A stretch of DNA of 64,000 bases from CAYQEC01 sp964416425 (GTDB lineage Bacteria; Actinomycetota; Acidimicrobiia; Spongiisociales; UBA5794). The notes under the pieces were generated by a model, which was not told the origin of the DNA, did not search any database, and was given only the letters and a program-made list of their open reading frames with translations. Position numbers and translations under genes: made by a program. Below are positions 16,859-24,663 of the stretch, piece after piece. The stretch's first letter is position 1. The number at the start of each line of letters is the position of its first letter. The DNA is taken from positions 1 through 64,000 of the forward strand of contig CAYQEC010000004.1 in assembly GCA_964416425.1 (NCBI GenBank), in the 5' to 3' direction.

Positions 16859-17536
16859 TCAGGACAGGGGGCGCTGGGCGAGGATCTGGACGATGTACTC
16901 GATGTCGAAGACCAGCTCCCGGTTGGAGGGGTCGCGGGCGAGGGCGGCGCTGAGGCCGGGCACGACCGCCGCTTCGTAGGCGGACGCGATCGTGTCCGCT
17001 CCGCTGCTCTCGAGGGCGGCCGGCAGGTCGTCGGCGATGCTGGAGGCCAGCCCGGGACCCACGGTGGCGGCCAGGTCCACCCGCCAGGTGCCGTCCTCCC
17101 GGCCGCGGGCGATCACCTCGCCACTGCCCTCCCCCGATTCGATCGTCACCGCGGCGAAGTTGGCGCCGTCGATGGCGACCCCTGTCGCCTCGACCACCGC
17201 CACCGAGGAGAGCGGGAGACCACGAAACGCCGCGAAGGAGTCGACGAACGACGACCAGTAGGAGGCGGCGAGATCGGCGGGAACGCCGCCGTCGAGCAGC
17301 GTGGCGAGCTGATCCGCGCCAAGGCCGTTCTCGGCGGCGACCACCACCGCGAAGCCTGCCGGCTCGACGAGGGCAGCGACCTCGGCGAAGCGTGCCGCGG
17401 CGAGGGCGTCGACCCACAGCTGAACCGCCGCCACCGGGTCCGTGGCGGTGGCCGCAACGGTCGTGTCGGCCTCTCCCTCACCGGAGCAGGCGGCGACCAT
17501 CGCGGCGAGCAGGACGAAGGTGACGATGCGCCGCAT
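16859..17536 (-). CDS. Secreted lipoprotein, unknown function
   Basis: 225 aa from ATG 17536 (MRRIVTFVLLAAMVAAC), which puts the lipobox VAAC at residues 14-17; the start at 17563 would add ten residues before the signal. The mature protein is Ala/Val/Asp-rich without Cys, with helical LWVDALAAARFAEVAALVEPAGF and a beta segment WRVDLAATVGPG, giving an NTF2/DUF4878-like look. It is convergent with the LLM oxidoreductase, and divergent from the TauE pair. Confidence 0.72.
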   Translation of the reverse strand: MRRIVTFVLLAAMVAACSGEGEADTTVAATATDPVAAVQLWVDALAAARFAEVAALVEPAGFAVVVAAENGLGADQLATLLDGGVPADLAASYWSSFVDSFAAFRGLPLSSVAVVEATGVAIDGANFAAVTIESGEGSGEVIARGREDGTWRVDLAATVGPGLASSIADDLPAALESSGADTIASAYEAAVVPGLSAALARDPSNRELVFDIEYIVQILAQRPLS

Positions 17537-17589
17537 CGGGCCAGGGTAGAGCGCGGACCGCACCGGTCCGCCGAGGGGTGTCCCCGGCC

Positions 17590-17601
17590 TACACTCGCCG
17601 G
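17590..17601 (+). promoter_or_regulatory. -10 element for a leaderless transcript
   Basis: TACACT at 17590-17595 ends 6 nt before the GTG at 17602, and no ribosome site is present. In Actinobacteria a TANNNT hexamer 6-8 nt before a start codon is the usual mark of a leaderless mRNA. Confidence 0.5.
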
Positions 17602-17961
17602 GTGTCCTCCTCGGTGCTTCGCCCCGCTGCGCTCGGCCTCGCCGCGGGTTTCGTCAGTGGGCTGTTCGGCGTCGGCGGCGGGGTGATCGTGGTCCCCGGC
17701 CTCACCTTGTGGCTCGGCCTCAGCATCCATCGGGCGTCCGCCACCTCGGTGGCCGCCATGGTCGTGACGGCGACGGCGGCGGTGCTGATGTTCGGGGTGG
17801 AGGGCGCCGTCGACTGGCATGCCGCCGCCCTCATCGTCGTCGGCGCCAGCGTCGGGGCCGCCGTCGGCGCCCGGGCGATGGGGTGGATCCCGGAACGGTG
17901 GCTCACCCGGCTCTTCGCCACGGTCATGCTCGTCGCCTCGGTGAGGTTGATGCTGCGATGA
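17602..17961 (+). CDS. Half-size TauE/SafE (DUF81) permease subunit, first
   Basis: 119 aa from GTG 17602; an in-frame GTG at 17578 lies inside the apparent promoter. It has four membrane segments and the family motif LAAGFVSGLFGVGGGVIVVPGL. Full TauE/SafE proteins are about 250 aa with two such four-helix repeats, so this is a single repeat. The second repeat is encoded by the overlapping next gene (ATGA), suggesting a heterodimeric transporter. The family exports sulfite, sulfoacetate and related anions. Confidence 0.83.
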   Translation: MSSSVLRPAALGLAAGFVSGLFGVGGGVIVVPGLTLWLGLSIHRASATSVAAMVVTATAAVLMFGVEGAVDWHAAALIVVGASVGAAVGARAMGWIPERWLTRLFATVMLVASVRLMLR

Positions 17962-18335
17962 CGGTGGCAGGTCTCATCGCGCTCGGACTGGTCACCGGCG
18001 CTTTCGCCGCGGCCCTCGGGGTCGGCGGCGGGGTGATCTTCGTGCCCGCCCTCGTCGTGATCTTCGAGTACACCCAGCACACCGCCCAGGGCACCTCACT
18101 GGCGGTGATCGTCCCCACCGCCATCGTCGGCGCCGCGGTCCACGCCGGAGCCCGCCGGGTGCAGTGGAGGCTGGCGTCGTGGATCGCGGTCGGGGGCATC
18201 GCCGGGGCGGTCGCCGGCTCGGCGCTCGCCCTTGCCCTCGACGGGCGCCTGCTGCGCCGCCTCTTCGCCGCGCTGTTGCTGGTCATGGCGGCCCGGATGC
18301 TGCTTCGGAGCCGCCGGACCGGCACTTCGGGCTGA
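17958..18335 (+). CDS. Half-size TauE/SafE (DUF81) permease subunit, second
   Basis: 125 aa, ATGA overlap with the first half-permease. It has four membrane segments with the repeat motif LVTGAFAAALGVGGGVIFVPALV and SLAVIVPTAIVGAAVHAGARRVQW. The ending RMLLRSRR is close to the ending of the first subunit (RLMLR), consistent with gene duplication of one repeat. Together the two genes make the equivalent of one full-length TauE-like anion exporter. Confidence 0.83.
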   Translation: MTVAGLIALGLVTGAFAAALGVGGGVIFVPALVVIFEYTQHTAQGTSLAVIVPTAIVGAAVHAGARRVQWRLASWIAVGGIAGAVAGSALALALDGRLLRRLFAALLLVMAARMLLRSRRTGTSG

Positions 18336-18336
18336 G

Positions 18337-18867
18337 TCAGGGCCCGATCGGCACGTCGATCCTCCCGGTGGCGACGAAGGCGGCCCGGCGGGCCGGATCC
18401 GCCATCCGCCCTGCCCGCCACAGGTAGGCGAGGTAGAGCACTCCCACGGCCTCCCCCGCCCACATCAGCGGATTGGTGAACAGGTCCCGCAGGTACCCGC
18501 CGACGGTGGAGGCCGCCTCCGCGGTGAACGACCAACCCAGCAACGGCCACCACAGCGTCGCCGGGTCGGCCCACATCGCATCGAGGAAGAGGTGGAGAAG
18601 CAGCCCGATCGCCAGCGGCATCCACCGCTTGCGGGGCCGGCCCCGCCGGGTCGCCAACAGCACCCCGGCCATCACCACGGCGGCGAACGGCAGGCTGTGG
18701 GTGACGAGCCGGACGGTGTGGAGGTGGCGATACCACAGCAGCCCGATCGGGGTGTCGACCAGGTCGGGAAGGATCGCCCCCAGCATGAGGAAGCGCAGGT
18801 CCATCCGCTCGTCTCGGAACGTGTAGCGGGTGATGGCGGTGGTGGCGCCGAGGTGCCAGAACAGCAT
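18337..18867 (-). CDS. Membrane-bound metal-dependent hydrolase-like protein (DUF457-type)
   Basis: 176 aa. Starts MLFWHLGATTAITRYTFRDERMDLRFLMLGAILPDLVDTPIG and continues HTVRLVTHSLPFAAVV and GLLLHLFLDAMWADP. The H...D and H..LD pattern within membrane helices is that of the YdjM/DUF457 family. Four or five membrane segments. Last gene of a set with the zinc-ribbon and Nif3 genes (25-bp gap). Biochemical role unknown. Confidence 0.72.
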   Translation of the reverse strand: MLFWHLGATTAITRYTFRDERMDLRFLMLGAILPDLVDTPIGLLWYRHLHTVRLVTHSLPFAAVVMAGVLLATRRGRPRKRWMPLAIGLLLHLFLDAMWADPATLWWPLLGWSFTAEAASTVGGYLRDLFTNPLMWAGEAVGVLYLAYLWRAGRMADPARRAAFVATGRIDVPIGP

Positions 18868-18891
18868 CGGATCAGCCCGCGGCGGGGCGGA

Positions 18892-19602
18892 TCACAGCAC
18901 CAGGATCCGGCGGCAGTGGATGCATCGTGGCGGGTCACTGCGGCGAGCGTCGAGCTGTTCGGCGGCGGTGAGGCGGAGGTGGCAGCCGCCACAGGTGCCT
19001 TCGGCGAGGCGGCCGACGGCGACGCCGTCCTTACTGGCACGCAGCTCGTCGTACAGGACCAGCAGCTCGGGATCGATGAGCGGGACGATCTCGGCCTTGC
19101 GGGCCTCCTTGCGGGCGAGCCGGGCGTCGATCTCCCGCCACGCTTCCTCGATGACGGTCTCGTGTCCCGCCTTGACGGTCCGGGCCGCCGCCAGGGACTC
19201 GGTCAGCTCGGCGACCCGACCCTCCTGGCGTTCCCGGCGCTCCATGAGCTCGAGGATCGCCTCTTCCTGCTGCTTCTGCTTGCGCTCGAGCATCTCGACC
19301 TCCCGCCGCAGGTAGTCGGCGTCACGGGCGCTCATGCCCCCGGCGAAGAGACGGTTCTGCTCGGCGGCCAGCTTCGACTCGGAGATCTCCAGCTCGCCGT
19401 TGGTGCGATCGAGGGTGAGGCTCGTCTCCCGCAGCTCACCGCGCGCCGTGTCCAGCTCCTGCTCGATGGCGGCGGCCTCCTCGTGGGCCTGGCGGAAATG
19501 CTCGAGGGCGGGATGAGTCTGCCGCTCGTGGATGAGGCGATCGATCTGGAGGTCGACGTCCTGGAGATCGAGGAGATCGGCCAGGCTGTGCAGCTCCTCC
19601 AT
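18892..19602 (-). CDS. C4-type zinc-ribbon coiled-coil protein (DUF164)
   Basis: 236 aa, ATG directly abutting the Nif3 stop (TAGATG). Residues 1-170 form a long coiled coil with SARDADYLRREVEMLERKQKQQEE. The C-terminus has a zinc ribbon with CGGCHLRL and CIHCRR. Proteins of this type are nearly always encoded beside Nif3-like proteins in Actinobacteria, as here, and have been linked to flagellar or nucleic-acid related functions in other phyla, without a settled role. Confidence 0.9.
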   Translation of the reverse strand: MEELHSLADLLDLQDVDLQIDRLIHERQTHPALEHFRQAHEEAAAIEQELDTARGELRETSLTLDRTNGELEISESKLAAEQNRLFAGGMSARDADYLRREVEMLERKQKQQEEAILELMERRERQEGRVAELTESLAAARTVKAGHETVIEEAWREIDARLARKEARKAEIVPLIDPELLVLYDELRASKDGVAVGRLAEGTCGGCHLRLTAAEQLDARRSDPPRCIHCRRILVL

Positions 19603-20685
19603 CTACGGCTCCTTCCAAGGATCGGGATCGAGGCCGGTCAGGTCCTCGGCGGGGACGATCGTAGAGGCCTCAGCGTACAGCGCGGCGACACCGGGCCGTT
19701 CGGTGGCGATGTGCCCGGGATCGACGAGGGCGACGCCCCGCCCCAGCGACCGCTGGGCGGCGTGATGTACCACGTCGCCGGTGACGACCACGTCGGCGCC
19801 GGCTGCGGCTGCCAGGAACGAACCGCCGGAGCCGGGGATGACGCCCACGGTGTGCACCGGGCCGGTCCCGGCGATCCGCACCACCCCGCCGAGCCGTTCT
19901 CGCACCAGAATCCCCAGCTTCTGCACGGTCGAGGGCGCCGGCAACGTCCCGATCCTGCCGACCAGGCCGGCGTTTCCTCGGGCGTCCCACACGTCGTAGG
20001 CGGGCTCCTCGTAGGGGTGCGCCGCCAGCAGGGCCGCCACCACGTCGTCGATCCGGTGGGTGGCCGCCACCATCTCGATCCTCACCTCGGGCTCCCGGCT
20101 CAGGCCGTCGACCGTCCCCGCCACCGGATGGGCTCCCAGCCGCGGCAGGAAGGTCCCGGTCCCGGTGGTGCGGAACGAGCAGGCACCGTAGTTGCCGATC
20201 TCGCCGGCTCCGGCGCCGGCCATGGCGGTGGCGACCTCGTCGGCGGAGGCCGCCGGCACGAACACGGTCACCTTGGTCCCGGCCGGCCCCCACAGCGGGC
20301 CGAACCCGCGGGTGCCCTCCAGGCCGAGCTCGGCGGCGAGGGCGTCGGCGGCACCGCCCGGTGCCACGTCGAAGGCGGTGTGGACCACCGCCAGCGCCAC
20401 CCCGTTCCGGATGAGGCGGAAGGCGCGGCCGGTGGCGGTCGGGCCGGCGACGAGGCGGTCGGTGGAACCGAAGAGCAGGGGGTGATAGGCGATCAGCAGA
20501 TCGACGGGATCACGCTCCAGGAGCGCGGTGACCGCCTCGGTGACCTCGTGGCACACCGCGAGCCGGGTCACCTCGGAAGTCGGATCACCGAACTGGAGCC
20601 CGATCGGCTCGTCCCAGGCCGCCGCCTTGGACAGCGGGAACCGGCTGCCGATCTGGGCGAGGATCTCGGCCACGGTGATCGCCAT
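19603..20685 (-). CDS. Nif3-like dinuclear metal-centre protein
   Basis: 360 aa, the long YqfO-type form. N-terminal half: WDEPIGLQFGDP, AVCHEVTEAV, LLIAYHPLLF (metal His), ALAVVHTAFDVAPGGAADALA. Middle insertion (about 125-230: VTVFVPAASADEVATAMAGAGAGEIGNYGACSF) is the PII-like domain. C-terminal half: SGGSFLAAAAGADVVVTGDVVHHAAQRSLGRGVALVDPGHIATE with metal ligands in DVVHH and GHIATE. It is annotated in some genomes as a GTP cyclohydrolase I type 2, but that activity is doubtful. Confidence 0.93.
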   Translation of the reverse strand: MAITVAEILAQIGSRFPLSKAAAWDEPIGLQFGDPTSEVTRLAVCHEVTEAVTALLERDPVDLLIAYHPLLFGSTDRLVAGPTATGRAFRLIRNGVALAVVHTAFDVAPGGAADALAAELGLEGTRGFGPLWGPAGTKVTVFVPAASADEVATAMAGAGAGEIGNYGACSFRTTGTGTFLPRLGAHPVAGTVDGLSREPEVRIEMVAATHRIDDVVAALLAAHPYEEPAYDVWDARGNAGLVGRIGTLPAPSTVQKLGILVRERLGGVVRIAGTGPVHTVGVIPGSGGSFLAAAAGADVVVTGDVVHHAAQRSLGRGVALVDPGHIATERPGVAALYAEASTIVPAEDLTGLDPDPWKEP

Positions 20686-20748
20686 CGGCAGAGCCTACCG
20701 TCGAAGGTCCGACCCTCCTTCGCCGGCCGCCGCCCTCCCCGGCTGCGG

Positions 20749-21297
20749 TCAGGTGAGGTCCTTGGAAACCTCGGCCACCCCGTCCTGGATGCGGGGCGCC
20801 GTGAATCCCCGGTCCGCCATGAGGCGCTCGGCGCCCCGGTTCTCGGCGAGGTAGAACGCGTGGAGCCTGACCATCCCCTGCCCCCGCGCCGCCTCCTCCA
20901 GCATGGCGAAGAGGGTCGAGGCGAGGCCGACCCGGCGCCAGCCGGGGGTGACCGCCACCGCCACCTCCACCACCCCTTCGTCGAACGGCTCGTAGCGGGC
21001 GATGGCGATACCGGTCCCGTCCGGGGCGAACGCCACCAGAGCGAACCGGGTGCGGTAGTCGATCTCGGTCAACCGCTGGATCTGGGTCTCGTCGATGGTG
21101 ATCGACGAGTTGAAGAACCGGTGGTAGAGGGTCTCGGAGTCGGCGGTGTCGATGGCGTGACGAAGCGCCGGGGCGTCGGATGGCACCACGGGCCGGATCC
21201 ACACGGTCCGGCCGTCGCGGAGACCGACGGAGCGTTCGAACTCGTGGGGGTAGTGAGCGGGAACCGCCTGAGGCGAGGCGTGACCCTCGAGCAGCAT
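20749..21297 (-). CDS. GNAT-family N-acetyltransferase
   Basis: 182 aa, AGGAGG 4 nt before ATG. Core GNAT features: IRPVVPSDAPALRHAI at the N-terminus, then VEVAVAVTPGWRRVGLASTLFAMLEEAARGQGMVRLHAFYLAENRGAERLMADRGF, containing the acetyl-CoA loop (TPGWRRVGLAS). It resembles C-terminal acetyltransferase domains of Pat-type protein acetyltransferases, though there is no CoA-ligase or cyclic-nucleotide domain. Substrate unknown. Confidence 0.85.
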   Translation of the reverse strand: MLLEGHASPQAVPAHYPHEFERSVGLRDGRTVWIRPVVPSDAPALRHAIDTADSETLYHRFFNSSITIDETQIQRLTEIDYRTRFALVAFAPDGTGIAIARYEPFDEGVVEVAVAVTPGWRRVGLASTLFAMLEEAARGQGMVRLHAFYLAENRGAERLMADRGFTAPRIQDGVAEVSKDLT

Positions 21298-21356
21298 TGA
21301 CCCTCCTTGCCTCGCAATTGTAAGCGAACTGCTCGCTCTAGCAAGCGCTCTTCGGG

Positions 21357-22307
21357 TCAGTAGACCTCTTCGACGAAGGTCTGGTCGGTCATCGGCGGGC
21401 GCACGTACCCCTGGTTCGACTGGCGGGGCGGGAGCACGATCTCCGGCGGCTCGACCTCCTCGTGCGAGATGACGCTGAGCAGGTGGTGGATGCAGTTGAG
21501 CCGGGCCCGCCGCTTGTCATCGGCGTTCACCACGTACCAGGGGGCCTGCTTGATGTCGGTGTGGGCGAACATGATGTCCTTCGCCCGCGAGTAGTCCACC
21601 CAGTGGGCCCGCGACTGCAGGTCCATCGGGCTCAGCTTCCACCGTTTGGTGGGGTTCTCCTTCCGCTCCAGGAAGCGGCGCTCCTGCTCGTCGTCGCTCA
21701 CCGAGAACCAGTACTTGAGGAGGATGACGCCGGAGCGCACCACCATCCGTTCGAACTCGGGGCAGGTGCGAAGGAACTCCTGGTACTGGTCCTCGGTGCA
21801 GAACCCCATGACGGGCTCCACCAGGGCCCGGTTGTACCAGGACCGGTCGAACAGGACCACCTCGCCCGCCGCCGGCAGGTACGGAACGTAGCGCTGGAAC
21901 CACCACTGGGTGCGTTCCCGCTCGGTGGGGGTCCCCAGTGCCTCCACCCGACACACCCGCGGGTTGAGCCGCTCGGTGATGCGCTTGATCACGCCACCCT
22001 TCCCGGCAGCGTCCCGGCCTTCGAAGATCACGACGACCTTGAGCCCTTGGGTCCGGATCCAGCGCTGTAGCTTCACCAGCTCCATCTGGAGGCGCTTCAG
22101 CTCGGCCTCGTAGTGCTTCTTCTTCAGCCGGGGACGGGGCGTGTGCTCCGGGGGTGACTCGGTGAGGGCGGTGGTGAGGATCGAAGGCCCTTCCCCGCCG
22201 CCAGGTGTGTCCTGCTCCGGAATGGAGCCGGCGTCACCGCCGGGCGCGGGGGCCTGGTCCTCGACCTCGGCGGAATCGGCGTCCATGCCGTGTGAGCTGC
22301 TCTCCAT
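21357..22307 (-). CDS. ppk2: Polyphosphate kinase 2
   Basis: 316 aa from ATG 22307 (GGAGG 4 nt upstream). Residues 1-60 are an acidic, Pro/Gly-rich disordered extension. The kinase core has Walker A GRDAAGKGG at about 97-105, the lid segment NPRVCRVEALGTPTERERTQWWFQRYVPYLP, Walker B region VVLFDRSWYNRA, and MDLQSRAHWVDYSRAKD. It transfers phosphate between polyphosphate and nucleotides. Single-domain PPK2 of class I type favours ADP/GDP phosphorylation from polyphosphate. Unlinked to other phosphate genes here. Confidence 0.95.
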   Translation of the reverse strand: MESSSHGMDADSAEVEDQAPAPGGDAGSIPEQDTPGGGEGPSILTTALTESPPEHTPRPRLKKKHYEAELKRLQMELVKLQRWIRTQGLKVVVIFEGRDAAGKGGVIKRITERLNPRVCRVEALGTPTERERTQWWFQRYVPYLPAAGEVVLFDRSWYNRALVEPVMGFCTEDQYQEFLRTCPEFERMVVRSGVILLKYWFSVSDDEQERRFLERKENPTKRWKLSPMDLQSRAHWVDYSRAKDIMFAHTDIKQAPWYVVNADDKRRARLNCIHHLLSVISHEEVEPPEIVLPPRQSNQGYVRPPMTDQTFVEEVY

Positions 22308-22357
22308 GGCACCTCCCTGTGTTTTCACCATACTCGGGAGGGAATGCCGGCGCGGCC

Positions 22358-23128
22358 TCAGTCCCGGCCACCCCGCTCGAAGTGCACATGGCGTTGCCGG
22401 GTGGCGTGGACCGCGTCGTCGAGGGCGATCGAGCCGTCCTCGAGATGCACGATCCCGATCCCGTAGGCGGCCGACAGCCGGTCGGGGGTGAGTACCTCGG
22501 ACGGGGTGCCATCGACGACCACCCGCCGTGACATGAGGATCACGTGATCGGCATCTCCCGCCTCGGCCAGGTCGTGGGTCGTGAAGACCACGGTCCTCCC
22601 GTGTTCCAGCTCCTCGCCCATGGCGGTGACGATCAGGTCGCGAGAGACGATGTCGAGCCCGGTGACCGGCTCGTCGAGCAGGAGCAGGTCCGCTTCCTGG
22701 ACCAGTCCCTGGGCGACGAAGACACGCTGGCGCTGGCCGCCGGACAGCTCGGTGAGATGGCTCCCGGCGAGATCGAGGATCTGGAGCCGCTCCATGGCGC
22801 GTTCGACGGCGGCGGCGTCGTCGCGGCGGAAGGGACGGAACCGCCCCAGACTCGCATAGCGGCCCATGGCGACCACCTCACGCACGGTGACCGGCATCAC
22901 CTCGTTGACCTTGGTCGACTGCAGCACGTATGCCACCCTGTCCCGGACCGCGGTCGGCGGTTCCCCGAGCACCTCGACCGTGCCGGCGGTGACGCGCACG
23001 AGACCGGTGAGCGCATGCAGCAGGGTCGACTTGCCGGAGCCGTTCGGGCCGATGACCGCCGTCAGCAACCCGGCCGGGATGGAGAAGGTCGACTCGGCCA
23101 CCGCCACCCGGTGGTTGTAGGCGAGCAC
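22358..23128 (-). CDS. Metal ABC transporter ATP-binding protein (ZnuC/MntB-like)
   Basis: 256 aa from a GTG at 23128 with a GGGGGAAG purine run upstream; the frame is open further but would overlap the regulator gene. Walker A GPNGSGKST, signature LSGGQRQRVFVAQGLVQEADLLLLDEPVTGLD, switch His FTTHDL. Sequence and context (Zur/Fur-type regulator 29 bp upstream, SBP and permease divergent) identify a Zn/Mn importer ATPase. Splitting the ATPase from its SBP and permease across the divergent promoter keeps all under one regulator. Confidence 0.9.
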   Translation of the reverse strand: MLAYNHRVAVAESTFSIPAGLLTAVIGPNGSGKSTLLHALTGLVRVTAGTVEVLGEPPTAVRDRVAYVLQSTKVNEVMPVTVREVVAMGRYASLGRFRPFRRDDAAAVERAMERLQILDLAGSHLTELSGGQRQRVFVAQGLVQEADLLLLDEPVTGLDIVSRDLIVTAMGEELEHGRTVVFTTHDLAEAGDADHVILMSRRVVVDGTPSEVLTPDRLSAAYGIGIVHLEDGSIALDDAVHATRQRHVHFERGGRD

Positions 23129-23157
23129 GATCCCCTTCCCCCATGCCGCCAGGCCGC

Positions 23158-23604
23158 CTACCGGGAACACGAGCGGCACACTCCCTCGATGTCGATCTTG
23201 TGCCCCCTCACCGAGTACCCCGAATCCCCGGCGATGCGCTCGACGAGGTTGCCCACCTCGACCTCGACCTGGGGGGCGATCTGGATGTCCTCCACGGCGC
23301 CGCACTCCACGCACACCAGGTGGTGGTGGTGCCCGAGCAGCCACTCGGCCGGCTCGTAGCGCGCTACGCCCTGAGCGTCGTGGGATCGTTCCAGCACGCC
23401 CGCCTCGTCGAGCACGGTGAGCGTCCGGTAGAGGGACGACAGCGGCACCCTGTCCCCCAGCGCTTTGTGCAGCTCGGCGGCGGTCCGGGGACCCCCGGCG
23501 CGGGCGAGCGTGCGCACGATCACTCGTCGGGTGTTGGTGAATCGCACCCGGCTCTCGCCGAGCCTGTCACCGATGCGCTGCTCGATGTCTGCTACGTATT
23601 CCAC
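23158..23604 (-). CDS. Fur-family metalloregulator (Zur-like)
   Basis: 148 aa from GTG 23604. DNA-binding part: RFTNTRRVIVRTLARAGGPRTAAELHKALGDRVPLSSLYRTLTVLDEAGVLER. Metal-binding part: HHHHLVCVECGAVEDI and the final CRSCSR, giving two CxxC structural zinc pairs. The adjacent Zn/Mn-type importer makes Zur (or Mur) the likely function. The start is preceded by TACACT 8 nt upstream, and the promoter shares the intergenic region with the SBP gene, so autoregulation is likely. Confidence 0.9.
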   Translation of the reverse strand: MEYVADIEQRIGDRLGESRVRFTNTRRVIVRTLARAGGPRTAAELHKALGDRVPLSSLYRTLTVLDEAGVLERSHDAQGVARYEPAEWLLGHHHHLVCVECGAVEDIQIAPQVEVEVGNLVERIAGDSGYSVRGHKIDIEGVCRSCSR

Positions 23605-23633
23605 GGCCCTCCAGTGTACACACCATGATGGTT

Positions 23634-23677
23634 TTGATTCTCATTCCAATATCACTAGAGTGAGATTGATTCTCATT
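23634..23677. promoter_or_regulatory. Two Zur/Fur-like operator repeats in divergent promoter
   Basis: TTGATTCTCATT occurs at 23634-23645 and again, identical, at 23666-23677, exactly 32 bp apart (about three helical turns). The second copy is part of the inverted repeat TGAGATTGATTCTCA (23661-23675). Position between the Fur-family gene and the SBP gene and resemblance to Fur/Zur boxes (TGAnAATnATTnTCA style) support metal-dependent repression of both directions. Confidence 0.65.
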
Positions 23678-23695
23678 ACGAACAAGGACACGCCG

Positions 23696-24643
23696 ATGAT
23701 CCGGAATCGACCATCCCCACGTTCGCCCCGCCTCCGCTCGCTCGTCGCCGTGATCGGGGTGACCGCACTGCTGGCATCCTCCTGCGGCGGCGACACGGCC
23801 GCCGACGACGAGCGCCTGCAGGTCGTCGTCACGACCTCGATCCTGGGTGACGTGGTCGGGCAGATCGCCGGCAACGACGCCGCGGTGACGGTGCTGATGC
23901 AGCCCGGCCAGGATCCCCACTCGTTCCAGGCGTCCGCCGCCCAAGCCGCAACGATGCAGGACGCCGACCTCATCGTCGCCAGCGGGCTGCTGCTGGAGGA
24001 GGGCCTCGGAGCCGTGATCGAGTCCGCCGCCTCCGCCGGCGTTTCCGTTCTCTCCCTCGGTGAGCAGCTCGACCCTCTCCCCTGGGTGGGAGACCACGAG
24101 GACGCCACGTTCGACCCGCACTGGTGGCTGGATCCGGTTCGCATGGCCGAGGCCGCGGGGATCATCGGTGAGGCACTGGCCGAGGCCGACCCTGCCGACG
24201 CCGGCCTCTGGTCGGAGCGGGCCGCCACCTATGCCGCCGAGGTGCGCGCCACCAACGACCGGATCGTCACCACGCTGGCGCGCGTGCCCCCGGCGCGGCG
24301 CCGCCTGGTGACCAACCACAACGCATTGCGCTACTTCGCCGCTCGCTACGGATTCGAGATCGTCGGCACGGTCATCCCCTCGGGAACGACCCTCGCCTCG
24401 CCCAGCCCCGCTGATCTGGCCGACCTGGTCTCGGCGCTCGAAAGCCTGGGACTCGACGCCATCTTCGCCGAGACCACCCAGCCCACGGCGCTCGCCGACG
24501 CCGTCGCCGCCGAGGTGGGACGGGACGTCGAGGTGGTGGAGCTCTACACCGGGTCCCTCGGACCGGCCGGCTCCGGCGCCGAGGACTACCTCGCGATGGT
24601 GACGGTCAATGCCGACCGGATCGTCGCCGCCCTGGCAGACTGA
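23696..24643 (+). CDS. Metal ABC transporter substrate-binding lipoprotein (ZnuA/MntA-like)
   Basis: 315 aa from ATG 23696 (AAGGAC upstream). The lipobox is ASSCGG. The cluster A-I fold is shown by VVVTTSILGDVVGQIAGNDAAVTVLMQPGQDPHSFQ (first metal His), DPHWWLDPVRMAEAA (second His), VTNHNALRYFAARYG (third His) and IFAETTQPTALADAVAAE (acidic ligand). There is no His-rich loop, so high-affinity Zn buffering of the ZnuA type is not shown; Mn or Zn both possible. Zur/Fur-like sites precede it. Confidence 0.92.
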   Translation: MIRNRPSPRSPRLRSLVAVIGVTALLASSCGGDTAADDERLQVVVTTSILGDVVGQIAGNDAAVTVLMQPGQDPHSFQASAAQAATMQDADLIVASGLLLEEGLGAVIESAASAGVSVLSLGEQLDPLPWVGDHEDATFDPHWWLDPVRMAEAAGIIGEALAEADPADAGLWSERAATYAAEVRATNDRIVTTLARVPPARRRLVTNHNALRYFAARYGFEIVGTVIPSGTTLASPSPADLADLVSALESLGLDAIFAETTQPTALADAVAAEVGRDVEVVELYTGSLGPAGSGAEDYLAMVTVNADRIVAALAD

Positions 24644-24663
24644 GCCGGACCGAGACGAGTCGA

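Noticed and set aside
18232..21300. 1022-codon plus-strand frame
   Set aside because: Antisense shadow across four clear minus-strand genes (zinc ribbon, Nif3, GNAT and the DUF457 protein); composition is Arg/Gly/His-biased.
23634..23677. Short CRISPR-like direct repeats
   Set aside because: Only two 12-bp units in a promoter beside a Fur-family gene; operator sites are the better explanation. No CRISPR array or cas genes were seen in the window.
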